A stretch of 49,392 nucleotides of DNA, taken from contig JAFTYG010000071.1 of assembly GCA_017461365.1 (NCBI GenBank), forward strand, positions 1 to 49,392. The letters run 5' to 3'. Source of the stretch: Clostridia bacterium (GTDB lineage: Bacteria; Bacillota; Clostridia; Oscillospirales; CAG-272). The notes beneath the pieces were generated by a model that ran no database searches, was not told where the DNA came from, and was given only the letters and a program-made list of their open reading frames with translations. Positions 1 to 8,070 of the stretch are shown in pieces. The stretch's first letter is position 1; every line of letters begins with the position of its first letter. Position numbers and translations under genes: made by a program.

Positions 1-126
1 TATTTTTTGTTGCAAGCCAATGCAGAGTTTTCTTTTGGTTACTTTTCTTTTTTAAATTTAAAGAAGTCTGTATTTTTTGTTGCAAGCCAATGCAGAGTTT
101 TCTTTTGGTTACTTTTCTTTTTTAAA
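1..126. repeat. 56-bp direct repeat, two identical copies
   Basis: Positions 1-56 and 71-126 are identical and separated by 14 bp, giving a 70-bp period. Each copy ends in a T-rich arm reading GGTTACTTTTCTTTT. Only the second copy is followed by the complementary arm, so it completes a palindrome at 107-138. The window begins inside or at the edge of this array, so more copies may lie to the left. No coding potential is apparent. It looks like an intergenic palindromic repeat family; that class is an inference. Confidence 0.85.
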
Positions 127-138
127 AGAAAAGTAACC
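107..138 (-). terminator. 32-bp palindrome at the 3' end of the SIS gene
   Basis: Arms of 15 bp at 107-121 and 124-138 are perfectly complementary with two bases between them. The minus-strand TAA of the SIS gene (122-124) lies at the apex, so the last residues of the protein are encoded by one arm. The structure is A/T-rich on the distal arm and could end transcription of the mannosidase operon, but no clean U-run follows, so the terminator role is inferred. Confidence 0.5.
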
Positions 139-745
139 GCTCAACTTCGGCGCAGATAGCGTGATATACGGGAAGATGAAGCTCCTGAACACGGTAGGTC
201 TCTACCTCGGGAACACGGATAGTAATGTCGCAAAGCTCATAAAGCTTTCCACCGGACTTACCCGTAAGTCCTATCGTGCAAAGTCCCATAGCCTTTGCCG
301 CCGCTACGGCAAGAACTACGTTCTTCGAGTTGCCCGAGGTGGACATTCCGAGAAGAACGTCTCCCTTTCTGTGCATCGAATAAACGAGCTGAGCAAATAC
401 AGCCTCGGGTGCACAGTCGTTGGCAAACGCGCTGAGCACCGCGCACTGGTCGGGCAGAGATATAGCGCACAGACCGTCCTGCAAGGTGCTTGCATAGGGC
501 GCTATCTCGGGAACAGACAAAAGCTTTTCCCTGTTCTCCCCCTTGGGCTCGCGCTTGAGAATAAATCCCTTCAGAAGCTCACCTGCGATATGAGAGCTGT
601 CAGCGGCGCTTCCGCCGTTTCCGCAAAGCAGTATCTTTCCGCCGTCGTGATACATCTTAACGATAGCGTCGACAGCCGCCTGAACGTCGTCCTTACATTC
701 AGCAAGTACGGGATAATTTTTAACAAGATTTTCAACGTAGTTCAT
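122..745 (-). CDS. GmhA-like SIS-domain sugar-phosphate isomerase
   Basis: About 207 residues, the usual length of phosphoheptose isomerases (sedoheptulose 7-phosphate to D-glycero-manno-heptose 7-phosphate). The SIS fold is shown by CGNGGSAADSSHIAGELL near residues 41-58, a TSGNS phosphate-binding loop and a C-terminal HLPVYHAICAEVERL helix. I chose the ATG at 745 because GGAGG lies 8-9 bp upstream; an in-frame start at 814 would add 23 residues lying inside the preceding gene. It begins 1 bp after the beta-mannosidase stop, so it is the last gene of a three-gene operon. No other heptose genes are present, so a role on a mannose- or GlcNAc-type sugar phosphate is possible. The final RLLFF is encoded by a palindromic repeat, suggesting the natural C-terminus was altered. 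Confidence 0.8.
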   Translation of the reverse strand: MNYVENLVKNYPVLAECKDDVQAAVDAIVKMYHDGGKILLCGNGGSAADSSHIAGELLKGFILKREPKGENREKLLSVPEIAPYASTLQDGLCAISLPDQCAVLSAFANDCAPEAVFAQLVYSMHRKGDVLLGMSTSGNSKNVVLAVAAAKAMGLCTIGLTGKSGGKLYELCDITIRVPEVETYRVQELHLPVYHAICAEVERLLFF

Positions 746-746
746 A

Positions 747-3161
747 TTATTTGCCTCCAAAGCCTTCAAATTTTCCAAGATCATTCTTTTTGAGGAACTC
801 CATATAAGCCTCATAGGACGTTCCTCTGATATTCGTTACGTAGTGGTTCTTTCCGTAATTTCCATTCTCATCGCGCCATTCGATAAGCAAAAATTCGTGA
901 TCGTTCTCACCGCAAGGAGTCTCTCCGAGCTTTACAAGCCCGTCTCCGTCAATAAGTATCTTTCCCGCCATAAGCGTCTCATCGTCGGACATACGCGTAA
1001 CAGTAAAGCTTATTTCCGTATCCTCGCGTCTGTCGTTTGCCGCCCAAAGCGTGATCTTTCCGCCCTCGGGCTCGTCGAACATAAGACAAAGCGGCGCTTG
1101 CGAGCTCTTTATATACCAATAAGCAAGCTTCTTTACAAAATAGTAGTCAACAACGGCATCGGAGATCTGAGGCCAACCGTCAAGGATATTCCACCATATG
1201 ATACCGCCGCGAACGTCCTTGCGAATACGGAAACGCTCGATAAAATACTTGAACGCCTCAGCCTGAGAGATCTGGCTTGCCTTCGCGTATTCCGAAAGCC
1301 CCTCTTCGCCTTCTCCGAATATCTCGGAAAGTTGCTTTGCCGCAAAGATATTATCCTTTGTGGGCTCACCGAAGATCTCGGTGACCTGTCTGTTCATAAG
1401 ACCTATTCTGTATTCATATCCGCCCACACGGTCTGTCTCCATCGACGCCGCATGAACCGTCCAATCATCATTCGGGCGTCCGTTCTCAAGCATATTCGGC
1501 CAAAGATTTTCGGAAGATATATATTTTTTCAGCGAGTCGGGCGACGGACAGCCGTGATAGCCCGTCTCGGACGCAAACGCGGAAACAGCCTTTGCATAGT
1601 AATTTCCCTTGAAATAATCGCGCGGCCCCCACAGATGATCCTCCGACAAAGGAAGCTCAGACTTGAACGCATATTCATCTACATAGGGCGAGCTCGGCAG
1701 GAAGGTACGCAACGGATCGTGCTCTGCCACAAGCGAGGGCAGAAGCTTTCGCGTGAGTATATTCATGCTCGGATCTATCTTTTGAGACTTATAACGCCAA
1801 GCAATAGCAAGATCACATTCGTTGTCCCCCGCCCAAAGAGCAAGACAAGGGTGCGAACGCAATCTCTTTATGACAGCCTCGGCTTCGATAGCAAGAGCCT
1901 TTGAAAACTCCTCGGTCTGAGGATATACCGCACAACCCATTCCGAAATCCTGCCACACAAGTATTCCCTTTTCGTCGCAAAGGTCATAAAATCTGTCCTC
2001 CTCATATACGTTTCCGCCCCAACAGCGTATCATATTGCAGCCAATATCATCGACAAGCTCCATCGCCGCGTCAAGCCTCTTTGAGTTCTGCGAGGGGAAG
2101 GTATCGAGAGGCACCCAGTTCGTTCCGAGAATAAATACCTTCTCTCCGTTCACCTTGAATTCGAACTTACCGCCCTTTTCGGGATCTATAACCGACGTGC
2201 GGTCAAGCTCTACTGTGCGTATTCCGAGACGCGTCTTGTATGTGTCGCAAAGCTTGCCACATAAATAGAGCGCTACCTCAATATCGTAAAGCGCCTGCTC
2301 ACCTCTTCCGCGAGGCCACCAAAGGTAATAATCGTCAAGCGTTACAGTGGTAAGAGTATTCGCGCCCCACGGACGGAAGCTGTGAGAAAAGCTCTTGTCC
2401 TTGCATTTTCCCTTTATTACTACCTCATATCCGTCAAGAAGATCCTCCGATACCTCTATACGTACAAGCGCATTGAGGGTGGCTACCGTCTTTCCGAGCG
2501 TCTTACTAAATCTTATATCACGCGTTCCTATGTAAAATTCGTCAATGCGATCCTCTGCCTTTGAAATGAGAGAAACCGATTTCCATATACCGCCCGACAC
2601 AAAGCGCCCCATAATATCCCATCCGAACATATACGCCGCCTTGCGAACGTTTATGGTGTCGAAATTATAACGCTGAGCCGTGTTGATAGCGGCATTTTTG
2701 AACTTTCTTAATTCTATCGCCGTCGGCAGGATATGAACGAGCAGCTCGTTTTTTCCGACCTTCAATGAGCTTGCCGAGAATTCGTGAGAGATAAGCATAT
2801 TGTCGCATTTGCCGATAAGCTCGCCGTTGAGATATATCTCCGCATAAGTATCTATACCCTCAAACAAAAGATACGGCTCGCGCTCTCCGCCCGAGTATTC
2901 AAAGGTGCGGGCATACCACAGATGCTTGTTTTCCTCTTTCTGAGCAAGCAAAGGATTTGTACCGTAGAAAAGATCGGGCAAAAGTCCCGCTCTCTGCATA
3001 TCAAGCTCAAAATTTCCGGGAACAGAGCCGTCTATTTTGCAAAATCCGCTCTCTCCGAGCTCGGATGCGGTCGTTGGTTCAAAGCCCTTTTTCTTTACCT
3101 CTTTATTGGGCGCTATATAAAGCTCCCATATTCCGTCAAGTGTCAAGATCCTTTTATCCAT
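747..3161 (-). CDS. GH2 family beta-mannosidase
   Basis: 804 residues, cytoplasmic (no signal peptide). The GH2 layout is visible: N-terminal jelly-roll sugar-binding domain (about 1-200, with GIDTYAEIYLNG), an immunoglobulin-like domain (about 205-320, ending in RLGIRTVEL), and a TIM barrel from about 335. WAGDNE supplies the acid/base Glu448 and FASETGYHG the nucleophile Glu532; both are typical of beta-mannosidases rather than beta-galactosidases. Family knowledge: it removes beta-linked mannose from manno-oligosaccharides or the N-glycan core. It starts 1 bp after the ROK kinase stop and ends 1 bp before the SIS gene, implying translational coupling. Exact glycan specificity cannot be read from sequence. 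Confidence 0.9.
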   Translation of the reverse strand: MDKRILTLDGIWELYIAPNKEVKKKGFEPTTASELGESGFCKIDGSVPGNFELDMQRAGLLPDLFYGTNPLLAQKEENKHLWYARTFEYSGGEREPYLLFEGIDTYAEIYLNGELIGKCDNMLISHEFSASSLKVGKNELLVHILPTAIELRKFKNAAINTAQRYNFDTINVRKAAYMFGWDIMGRFVSGGIWKSVSLISKAEDRIDEFYIGTRDIRFSKTLGKTVATLNALVRIEVSEDLLDGYEVVIKGKCKDKSFSHSFRPWGANTLTTVTLDDYYLWWPRGRGEQALYDIEVALYLCGKLCDTYKTRLGIRTVELDRTSVIDPEKGGKFEFKVNGEKVFILGTNWVPLDTFPSQNSKRLDAAMELVDDIGCNMIRCWGGNVYEEDRFYDLCDEKGILVWQDFGMGCAVYPQTEEFSKALAIEAEAVIKRLRSHPCLALWAGDNECDLAIAWRYKSQKIDPSMNILTRKLLPSLVAEHDPLRTFLPSSPYVDEYAFKSELPLSEDHLWGPRDYFKGNYYAKAVSAFASETGYHGCPSPDSLKKYISSENLWPNMLENGRPNDDWTVHAASMETDRVGGYEYRIGLMNRQVTEIFGEPTKDNIFAAKQLSEIFGEGEEGLSEYAKASQISQAEAFKYFIERFRIRKDVRGGIIWWNILDGWPQISDAVVDYYFVKKLAYWYIKSSQAPLCLMFDEPEGGKITLWAANDRREDTEISFTVTRMSDDETLMAGKILIDGDGLVKLGETPCGENDHEFLLIEWRDENGNYGKNHYVTNIRGTSYEAYMEFLKKNDLGKFEGFGGK

Positions 3162-3162
3162 A

Positions 3163-4086
3163 TCAGCCCCCCATAGCTACGGCGATCGCCGCCATGTCTC
3201 CTATCGCCTCTCCGAGCTCTGCGGGCACTATCCTGCAAACGGCCGCCGAGGGCGACAGCGCCTCTTTTTGTATTACCTTTTCCATTTCGGGACGCAAAAG
3301 CTCTCCCGAACGCGCAAAAACACTTCCGATAACTATCGCCTCGGGATTGAGAATGTCTATTATCATCGAAAGCCCCATTCCGAGCCGCCTTCCCGACTCT
3401 CGCCAAACCTCCATGGCAATAGCGTCGCCGTTCTGCGCCGCCTCTGCGAGCAGCTTTGCGTCTATTTTTTCTATATCGTCAATATCCTTGCAGAAAGACA
3501 TAGGAGTGCCCTTAACGAGAGCCTCCTTTGCCGCTCTCTTGCCGAGCTTCGCAATACCTCCGCCCGAGCAAAAGCCCTCGAATGATCCCGCCTTTCCGTA
3601 GCCTACGGGACCGTCCTTTGCAAGCCTTACGTGTCCTACCTCGCCCGCGTTTCCGTTCGTTCCCGAGTAGAGCTTACCGTCGAGTATCAGCCCCGCGCCA
3701 AGCCCCGTTCCAAAGGTAAGAAACACCATATTCTTCGTCCCCCTGCCCGCTCCGAAGCGCCATTCCGCAAGAGCGCAGGCGTTAGCGTCGTTGCAGATAC
3801 GTGCAGGAACGCCAAACCGCTCTGTCAGCATATCCGTAATGTGAACATCATCCCATCCGGGGAGATTGGGCGGCGACATTATGATCCCCCTCTGCTCGTC
3901 GAGAGGTCCTCCGCAGGACACGCCTATGGCAGAGCACTCTCCCATAGAAGCCACAGCTTCAAATATCTTATCAAGAGTTTCCTGACACGATACGGTGGGA
4001 AATCTTACCTTATTTACCACCGCACCGCTGTCATCGGCATAGACCACTGCGCATTTTGTTCCGCCAATATCAATTCCTATATACAT
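3163..4086 (-). CDS. ROK family sugar kinase
   Basis: 307 residues. The N-terminal GIDIGGTKCAVV phosphate loop, NDANA with catalytic Asp100, TFGTGLGAGLILDG and GEVGHVRL (Glu149, His152) identify a ROK kinase, which phosphorylates glucose, mannose, fructose or N-acetyl-hexosamines with ATP. The usual zinc motif CxCGxxGC after the histidine is replaced by GYGKAGS near 162-168, so the three zinc-binding cysteines are missing. It is first in the operon with beta-mannosidase and SIS isomerase, so mannose or an N-acetyl-hexosamine released from a mannoside is a plausible substrate. AGGTGA precedes the ATG. No helix-turn-helix is present, so it is a kinase and not a NagC-like repressor. Confidence 0.85.
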   Translation of the reverse strand: MYIGIDIGGTKCAVVYADDSGAVVNKVRFPTVSCQETLDKIFEAVASMGECSAIGVSCGGPLDEQRGIIMSPPNLPGWDDVHITDMLTERFGVPARICNDANACALAEWRFGAGRGTKNMVFLTFGTGLGAGLILDGKLYSGTNGNAGEVGHVRLAKDGPVGYGKAGSFEGFCSGGGIAKLGKRAAKEALVKGTPMSFCKDIDDIEKIDAKLLAEAAQNGDAIAMEVWRESGRRLGMGLSMIIDILNPEAIVIGSVFARSGELLRPEMEKVIQKEALSPSAAVCRIVPAELGEAIGDMAAIAVAMGG

Positions 4087-4116
4087 AAGATCACCTCGAT
4101 GAATTACTGTAACATT

Positions 4117-4145
4117 ATTATAGCAGAAAACCGATAGATATTCTA
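4117..4145 (-). promoter_or_regulatory. Probable promoter of the ROK-mannosidase-SIS operon
   Basis: On the minus strand a perfect TATAAT (4117-4122) sits 30 bp upstream of the ROK start codon. The hexamer 17 bp further upstream (4140-4145) reads TAGAAT, a weak match to TTGACA, so activation by a regulator is possible. Confidence 0.5.
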
Positions 4146-4176
4146 TACATTATTTGCTCAATATTTGTAATATTTT

Positions 4177-4980
4177 CTACGATTTTTCGTCAATACACTT
4201 GGGTTTGCAGAAGATCATCACCGAAATTCGTCCCAAAGCGTAGACAAGAGTAAGAAGCGCAAGCGCCGAGCCGAACGCGGGAATATCGCCTCTGTTCCAG
4301 AAATAAACGACAGCACCGAGAGGAGCAAGCGACAAGACCGCGTCAATATAGTAAAGATCTCTCAGCGCAAGACGGAGCGCCACAAGAACACCGAAGCATA
4401 TGGCAATATTCCGAAACAGACTCATATCGGCTCCGTCGTACACCACAGCATAGTAAAGCAGCTTTTCAATGATAGATATATGCTCAAATTCAACGTTAGC
4501 TATATCCTTGGATATATATAGAATATAGAGGCAAAATCCCGCCGCCGCAAGTCCCATAATATCCACAGCCAAAGCCGAGCGCCTGCGTCTGTCACCTCTG
4601 TCTCTGCGTATGCACTCGAAAAGGCATCCGAATACGTGCAACGAAGAAAGAACTATCAGAAGCATCGGTCTTTCGTATATCTCGTCCGCGTCATACATAA
4701 TAATGATCTGTATCATCGGAAGCACGGAAACGGCAAAGGTCAACCACGGGAGCTTATGAAAAATGACAGATACGGCAAAGGAGATAAGCAGAAGCACAAG
4801 GAGCGTGAGATAATATCTGTATTCCCTTCTCGGCTCATTGGAAAAGAAATATTTGATCTTTTCCATAAAGCCCTCTATTTCCTTAAAGTCCATAGCCATA
4901 TATTGACAAAACAGGTACATAAATACCGAAAATGCGGCAAATGCGGCGCAAAAATCGCCAAAGCGTTTAACGTATCCCAT
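4177..4980 (-). CDS. Polytopic membrane protein of unknown function
   Basis: 267 residues with about seven hydrophobic segments (roughly 10-28, 58-78, 80-96, 105-122, 140-157, 190-208, 215-255). A short charged loop near 125-135 (RRDRGDRRRR) should face the cytoplasm by the positive-inside rule. I do not recognise a family. AAAGGAG lies 7 bp upstream of the ATG. It has its own promoter and is separated from the flotillin operon by a terminator, so it appears to be a single-gene unit. The downstream ROK operon also has its own promoter. Confidence 0.7.
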   Translation of the reverse strand: MGYVKRFGDFCAAFAAFSVFMYLFCQYMAMDFKEIEGFMEKIKYFFSNEPRREYRYYLTLLVLLLISFAVSVIFHKLPWLTFAVSVLPMIQIIIMYDADEIYERPMLLIVLSSLHVFGCLFECIRRDRGDRRRRSALAVDIMGLAAAGFCLYILYISKDIANVEFEHISIIEKLLYYAVVYDGADMSLFRNIAICFGVLVALRLALRDLYYIDAVLSLAPLGAVVYFWNRGDIPAFGSALALLTLVYALGRISVMIFCKPKCIDEKS

Positions 4981-5007
4981 AATATCTCCTTTCGGGGGTA
5001 TATGAAT

Positions 5008-5036
5008 ATTATACTACATCTGCCATATCTTTTCAA
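5008..5036 (-). promoter_or_regulatory. Promoter of the membrane protein gene
   Basis: Minus strand: -35 TTGAAA (5031-5036), 17-bp spacer, -10 TATAAT (5008-5013). It is 27 bp from the start codon at 4980 and fits a vegetative sigma-A promoter. Confidence 0.75.
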
Positions 5037-5080
5037 GTAAAATCGTAAAATTATAACAGGTTAAAGAGAATATTAAAACA

Positions 5081-5119
5081 ATATGCACCCCAAAAGTCAA
5101 ACACTTTTGGGGTGCATAT
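5081..5119 (-). terminator. Terminator of the flotillin operon
   Basis: A perfect 16-bp stem (5081-5096 with 5104-5119) around a 7-nt loop lies 27 bp past the flotillin stop. On the minus strand it is followed by TGTTTTAATA, a moderate U-rich tail. Confidence 0.85.
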
Positions 5120-5145
5120 CAAATGTCTAAGCGCTTTTTATACTA

Positions 5146-6555
5146 TTATTCAGCCTTGGTCTCTTCCGTCTCTGTCTTCTCACCGCCGTTTTCCTCTGTC
5201 TTAGTTCCGAGGATAGATGGCAACTGCATTCCCGCAAGAGAGAACACCTCGTCAAGAGGAGGAACGGACTTCATCATACCCGAGATAAAGTTCGCTGTAG
5301 ATGTCTTTCCGTCTGCGTTCTGTCCGCCGTCCCAAACAGTGACCTTATCGATCTTGATGTTCTTAACAGCATCGACCTGAACACGCATAAGCTCTTCGAG
5401 CTTGTCGGCAATAAGGAGCTTTAATGCCGCATCTGCGTCTCCGCCTGCGGACTTAACGATCTCAGCAAAACCTGCCGCCTGCTTTTTCAGTATCTCTTCC
5501 ATACCGCGAGCCTCAGCTTCCATCTTTGCGTAGATAGCGTCAGCTTCACCCTTTGCGCGTCTACGTGTCTGCTCAGCCTCTGCCTCAGCCGCAAGCTCCA
5601 TTTCCTTCTTCTTAGCCTCTGCGCGAACGATGATGTCAGCCTCGAGGGTAGCCTGCTCCTTGGTACGTCTCGCCTCTTCTGCCGCCTGCTCAGCCGCATA
5701 GGACTCTTCGAGTGCTCTTGCCGCTTGAATCTTCTCTGCCGTGGTAGCGATCTTCAACGCCTCTGCTTCCTTTTCCTTCAGAGCCGCCTCGGACATCGCT
5801 ATCTTCATCTTAGCCTCGTTCTCACCCTGAATTGCAATAGAGTTCGCCTCAGCCACCTTGATACGCTGATCCATACGCGCGTTGGACTCACCTATCGAAC
5901 CGTCGCGCTCCTGCTCAGCAACGCTCTTCTTTGCGTCGTTGATAGCCTTTGCAGCTGCTTCCTTACCGAGAGCCGCAATGTAGCCAGACTCGTCGCTGAT
6001 GTCGGTTACGTTTACGTTGATGAGGCGCAGACCTATCTTTTTAAGCTCGGTCTCAACGTTGCTGCTGACAGCCGCCAAGAACTTATCTCTGTCGGTGTTG
6101 ATCTCCTCAATATCCATCGTTGCGATGATAAGACGGAGCTGACCGAAGATAATATCCTTTGAAAGCTCCTGAATTTCAGAGAGCTGAAGTCCAAGAAGTC
6201 TTTCAGCCGCATTCTGCATTACACCGGGCTCTGTGGAGATACCTACTGTAAAACGCGAGGGAACGTCGATACGGATGTTCTGTCTTGAAAGCGCATTCTT
6301 CAGATCGACCTGAATAGAAATAGGCGTCAGGTCAAGGTACGAATAGGATTGGAACACGGGGATAACGAACTCAGCGCCGCCGTGGATACACTTTGCGGAG
6401 CGGTTCGTGCCGTCCTTGTTCTTACCGATAGAACCGTAGATTACCATGATCTTATCGGAAGGACATTTCTTATACCGTGTACATACCCACACGATAAAGG
6501 ACAGAGCGATAAGAGCTATCGCCGCGATCAAGATGATTACTTCTGGATGTTGCAT
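5146..6555 (-). CDS. Flotillin-like SPFH domain protein
   Basis: 469 residues: an N-terminal membrane segment (about 6-26), an SPFH/band-7 domain (about 30-210) and a long Ala/Glu-rich coiled coil (about 215-370) with repeats of the AEAEAEQTRRRAKGEADAIY kind, then a C-terminal tail. This is the architecture of Bacillus FloT (YuaG), a scaffold of functional membrane microdomains. GGAGG precedes the ATG. It follows an NfeD-like gene by 28 bp; the NfeD-flotillin pair is a conserved partnership. It is the last gene of its operon. Confidence 0.9.
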   Translation of the reverse strand: MQHPEVIILIAAIALIALSFIVWVCTRYKKCPSDKIMVIYGSIGKNKDGTNRSAKCIHGGAEFVIPVFQSYSYLDLTPISIQVDLKNALSRQNIRIDVPSRFTVGISTEPGVMQNAAERLLGLQLSEIQELSKDIIFGQLRLIIATMDIEEINTDRDKFLAAVSSNVETELKKIGLRLINVNVTDISDESGYIAALGKEAAAKAINDAKKSVAEQERDGSIGESNARMDQRIKVAEANSIAIQGENEAKMKIAMSEAALKEKEAEALKIATTAEKIQAARALEESYAAEQAAEEARRTKEQATLEADIIVRAEAKKKEMELAAEAEAEQTRRRAKGEADAIYAKMEAEARGMEEILKKQAAGFAEIVKSAGGDADAALKLLIADKLEELMRVQVDAVKNIKIDKVTVWDGGQNADGKTSTANFISGMMKSVPPLDEVFSLAGMQLPSILGTKTEENGGEKTETEETKAE

Positions 6556-6583
6556 TTGTTTTCCTCCAATGTATAAAATTTTT

Positions 6584-7240
6584 TTATTTTTTCTTTACTA
6601 CAAGAGTGGTCTGTCCGCTGACGCCTATGACGACCACCTCACTGCCCGTAGGTATCGCCTCGCCGTCATCGGTAACGGCGTCGCGTTCGATATAAGAGCC
6701 CTGAAGCATCAGATGGACCTTTCCCTCGCCGCTTCTGTTAGGCGGTATCATAAGGTGGACTCTTCCCGATACGCCTATCGCGTTTCGGTTATCGGTATTG
6801 CCGTCGTTTTTGAGCTTCATCACCCACTTGAAAAGCAGAGCGAGCAGGAGCATCATCGCAGCGCCGCAGACCGTCGCCACAAGCAGTGTGATCCACAGAC
6901 GAACGCCCGAATTATCCATAAGCACGCCCACCCAGCCGAATACCACGAAGAACGCAACGACACCGCGGACGGTAAATATCCGCAATCCCTCAAATCCTGC
7001 GCTGTCGGCAAGATCGACGATCCCGTTATCTCCGAAAATGCCTTCGGATACGTCGCCGTCGGGAATGTCGTCAGGCAGCTCGTCGGGAATATCGTCCCCG
7101 AGACCGTCGGCATCGGAGGAGCCCGCGCCGATAAGCATCATAACCGTCTGTATCAGCAATATGAGCGTCGCAGGCAGCGCAATGCAGGTAAATATCTGTC
7201 CCGCAAGATTCATAGACGTAAACCATTCTATTATAAACAT
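6584..7240 (-). CDS. NfeD-like membrane protein (YuaF type)
   Basis: 218 residues. A first transmembrane segment (about 15-38), an acidic Asp/Pro loop (about 42-75, DDIPDELPDDIPDGD), two further membrane helices (about 85-125) and a C-terminal OB-fold-like domain (about 140-215, ending TGSEVVVIGVSGQTTLVV). Family knowledge: short NfeD proteins are co-encoded with flotillins and are thought to act with them in the membrane. AAAGG lies 11 bp upstream of the ATG. It is followed by the flotillin gene and preceded by DUF1836 with a 34-bp gap. Confidence 0.85.
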   Translation of the reverse strand: MFIIEWFTSMNLAGQIFTCIALPATLILLIQTVMMLIGAGSSDADGLGDDIPDELPDDIPDGDVSEGIFGDNGIVDLADSAGFEGLRIFTVRGVVAFFVVFGWVGVLMDNSGVRLWITLLVATVCGAAMMLLLALLFKWVMKLKNDGNTDNRNAIGVSGRVHLMIPPNRSGEGKVHLMLQGSYIERDAVTDDGEAIPTGSEVVVIGVSGQTTLVVKKK

Positions 7241-7274
7241 AACTCAATTCCTTTCTTAAAATTCATCAAATTCA

Positions 7275-7826
7275 TCAAAGCGACGAAAATATTTCTTGGG
7301 CGTTTTTTCGCAATCTTCCTGCAAAATGCGCATAAGCCATGACCTGCAATATACCGCTTATCTGCTTTTTCGATACAGGAAGCCACTCCGCAAATTCCTC
7401 GGCAGTCGCGTCTGCCGCCGCCTCAACAGAGCTTCTGTCTCCTATATCTATCACGTTTGCGGCAAGCATATCCACATATTTGTGGTAAAGATCGTCATCG
7501 CTTATTATATCGTCTCTTTCATCGTTAAGCGTCACGGTAGTTATACTTATAAGCTCGCATATCTGATCTATCTGCAAGGATTCGCGAAGCATATTTATTA
7601 TTACTATCCTTGCAAATTGCTTTTGTGAATACATTCTTCTCATGGGTGACGAAACAAATCCCCGTTTAACCCAATTCTGTACAAGATACGGTTCAAGCCC
7701 CGTCATTATACACACCTGAGAAAGCGTAATACCGCCCGCAGTAAAAATACTGTCAAATATCTGCTTTGAGCACCCCTTTTCAAATTTTGAGACCTCTATT
7801 GTCGTCCCCGGAAAGGTCGTTGACAT
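7275..7826 (-). CDS. DUF1836 domain protein, probable MerR-like regulator
   Basis: 183 residues. The region LSQVCIMTGLEPYLVQNWVKRGFVSSP with following MYSQKQFARI resembles the winged helix-turn-helix core of DUF1836 proteins. No catalytic motifs are seen. It heads the NfeD-flotillin operon and begins with GGGAGGTGAGTGTATG, an unusually strong ribosome binding site. The position, together with inverted ATCAC/GTGAT elements over its own promoter, suggests it controls this operon; that is inference. Confidence 0.75.
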   Translation of the reverse strand: MSTTFPGTTIEVSKFEKGCSKQIFDSIFTAGGITLSQVCIMTGLEPYLVQNWVKRGFVSSPMRRMYSQKQFARIVIINMLRESLQIDQICELISITTVTLNDERDDIISDDDLYHKYVDMLAANVIDIGDRSSVEAAADATAEEFAEWLPVSKKQISGILQVMAYAHFAGRLRKNAQEIFSSL

Positions 7827-7863
7827 ACACTCACCTCCCTTTTCGATGTTTCATCTTGACATT

Positions 7864-7892
7864 ATTATATCACACGGTCACGTGATTGTCAA
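7864..7892 (-). promoter_or_regulatory. Promoter of DUF1836-NfeD-flotillin operon with inverted elements
   Basis: Minus strand: -35 TTGACA (7887-7892), 17-bp spacer, -10 TATAAT (7864-7869). The spacer holds the palindrome TCACGTGA, and ATCAC/GTGAT half-sites recur between 7868 and 7908. These are candidate operator sites for the first gene of the operon. Confidence 0.8.
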
Positions 7893-8022
7893 TAGTGGAT
7901 ATGTGATTTTTGCAGTTTTTCCGTTTTAGATAAATCTGCGTCTTTATTTTTAGTGTTTATATACAATTTTTGAGAGGCGATGTGATGTTCAAATTTGAGT
8001 TTATCTCCCTCATATGTACAAA

Positions 8023-8055
8023 ACAGCCTCGGTTCGTGATTTGAACCGAGGCTGT
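8023..8055 (-). terminator. Terminator after serA
   Basis: A 13-bp perfect stem (8023-8035 with 8043-8055) with a 7-nt loop lies 15 bp beyond the serA stop. The minus-strand tail is only TTTG, so it may end transcription weakly. The rest of 7893-8022 holds no gene that I can support. Confidence 0.65.
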
Positions 8056-8070
8056 ATTTTACTTTGTTAG

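Noticed and set aside
1-126. CRISPR array
   Set aside because: Only two copies with a 14-bp spacer and no cas genes; the units are 56 bp and T-rich.
843-1904. Long plus-strand frame of 353 codons
   Set aside because: It lies antisense to the beta-mannosidase, with no ribosome binding site and an Arg/Ser/Leu-rich product; the sense frame has clear family motifs.
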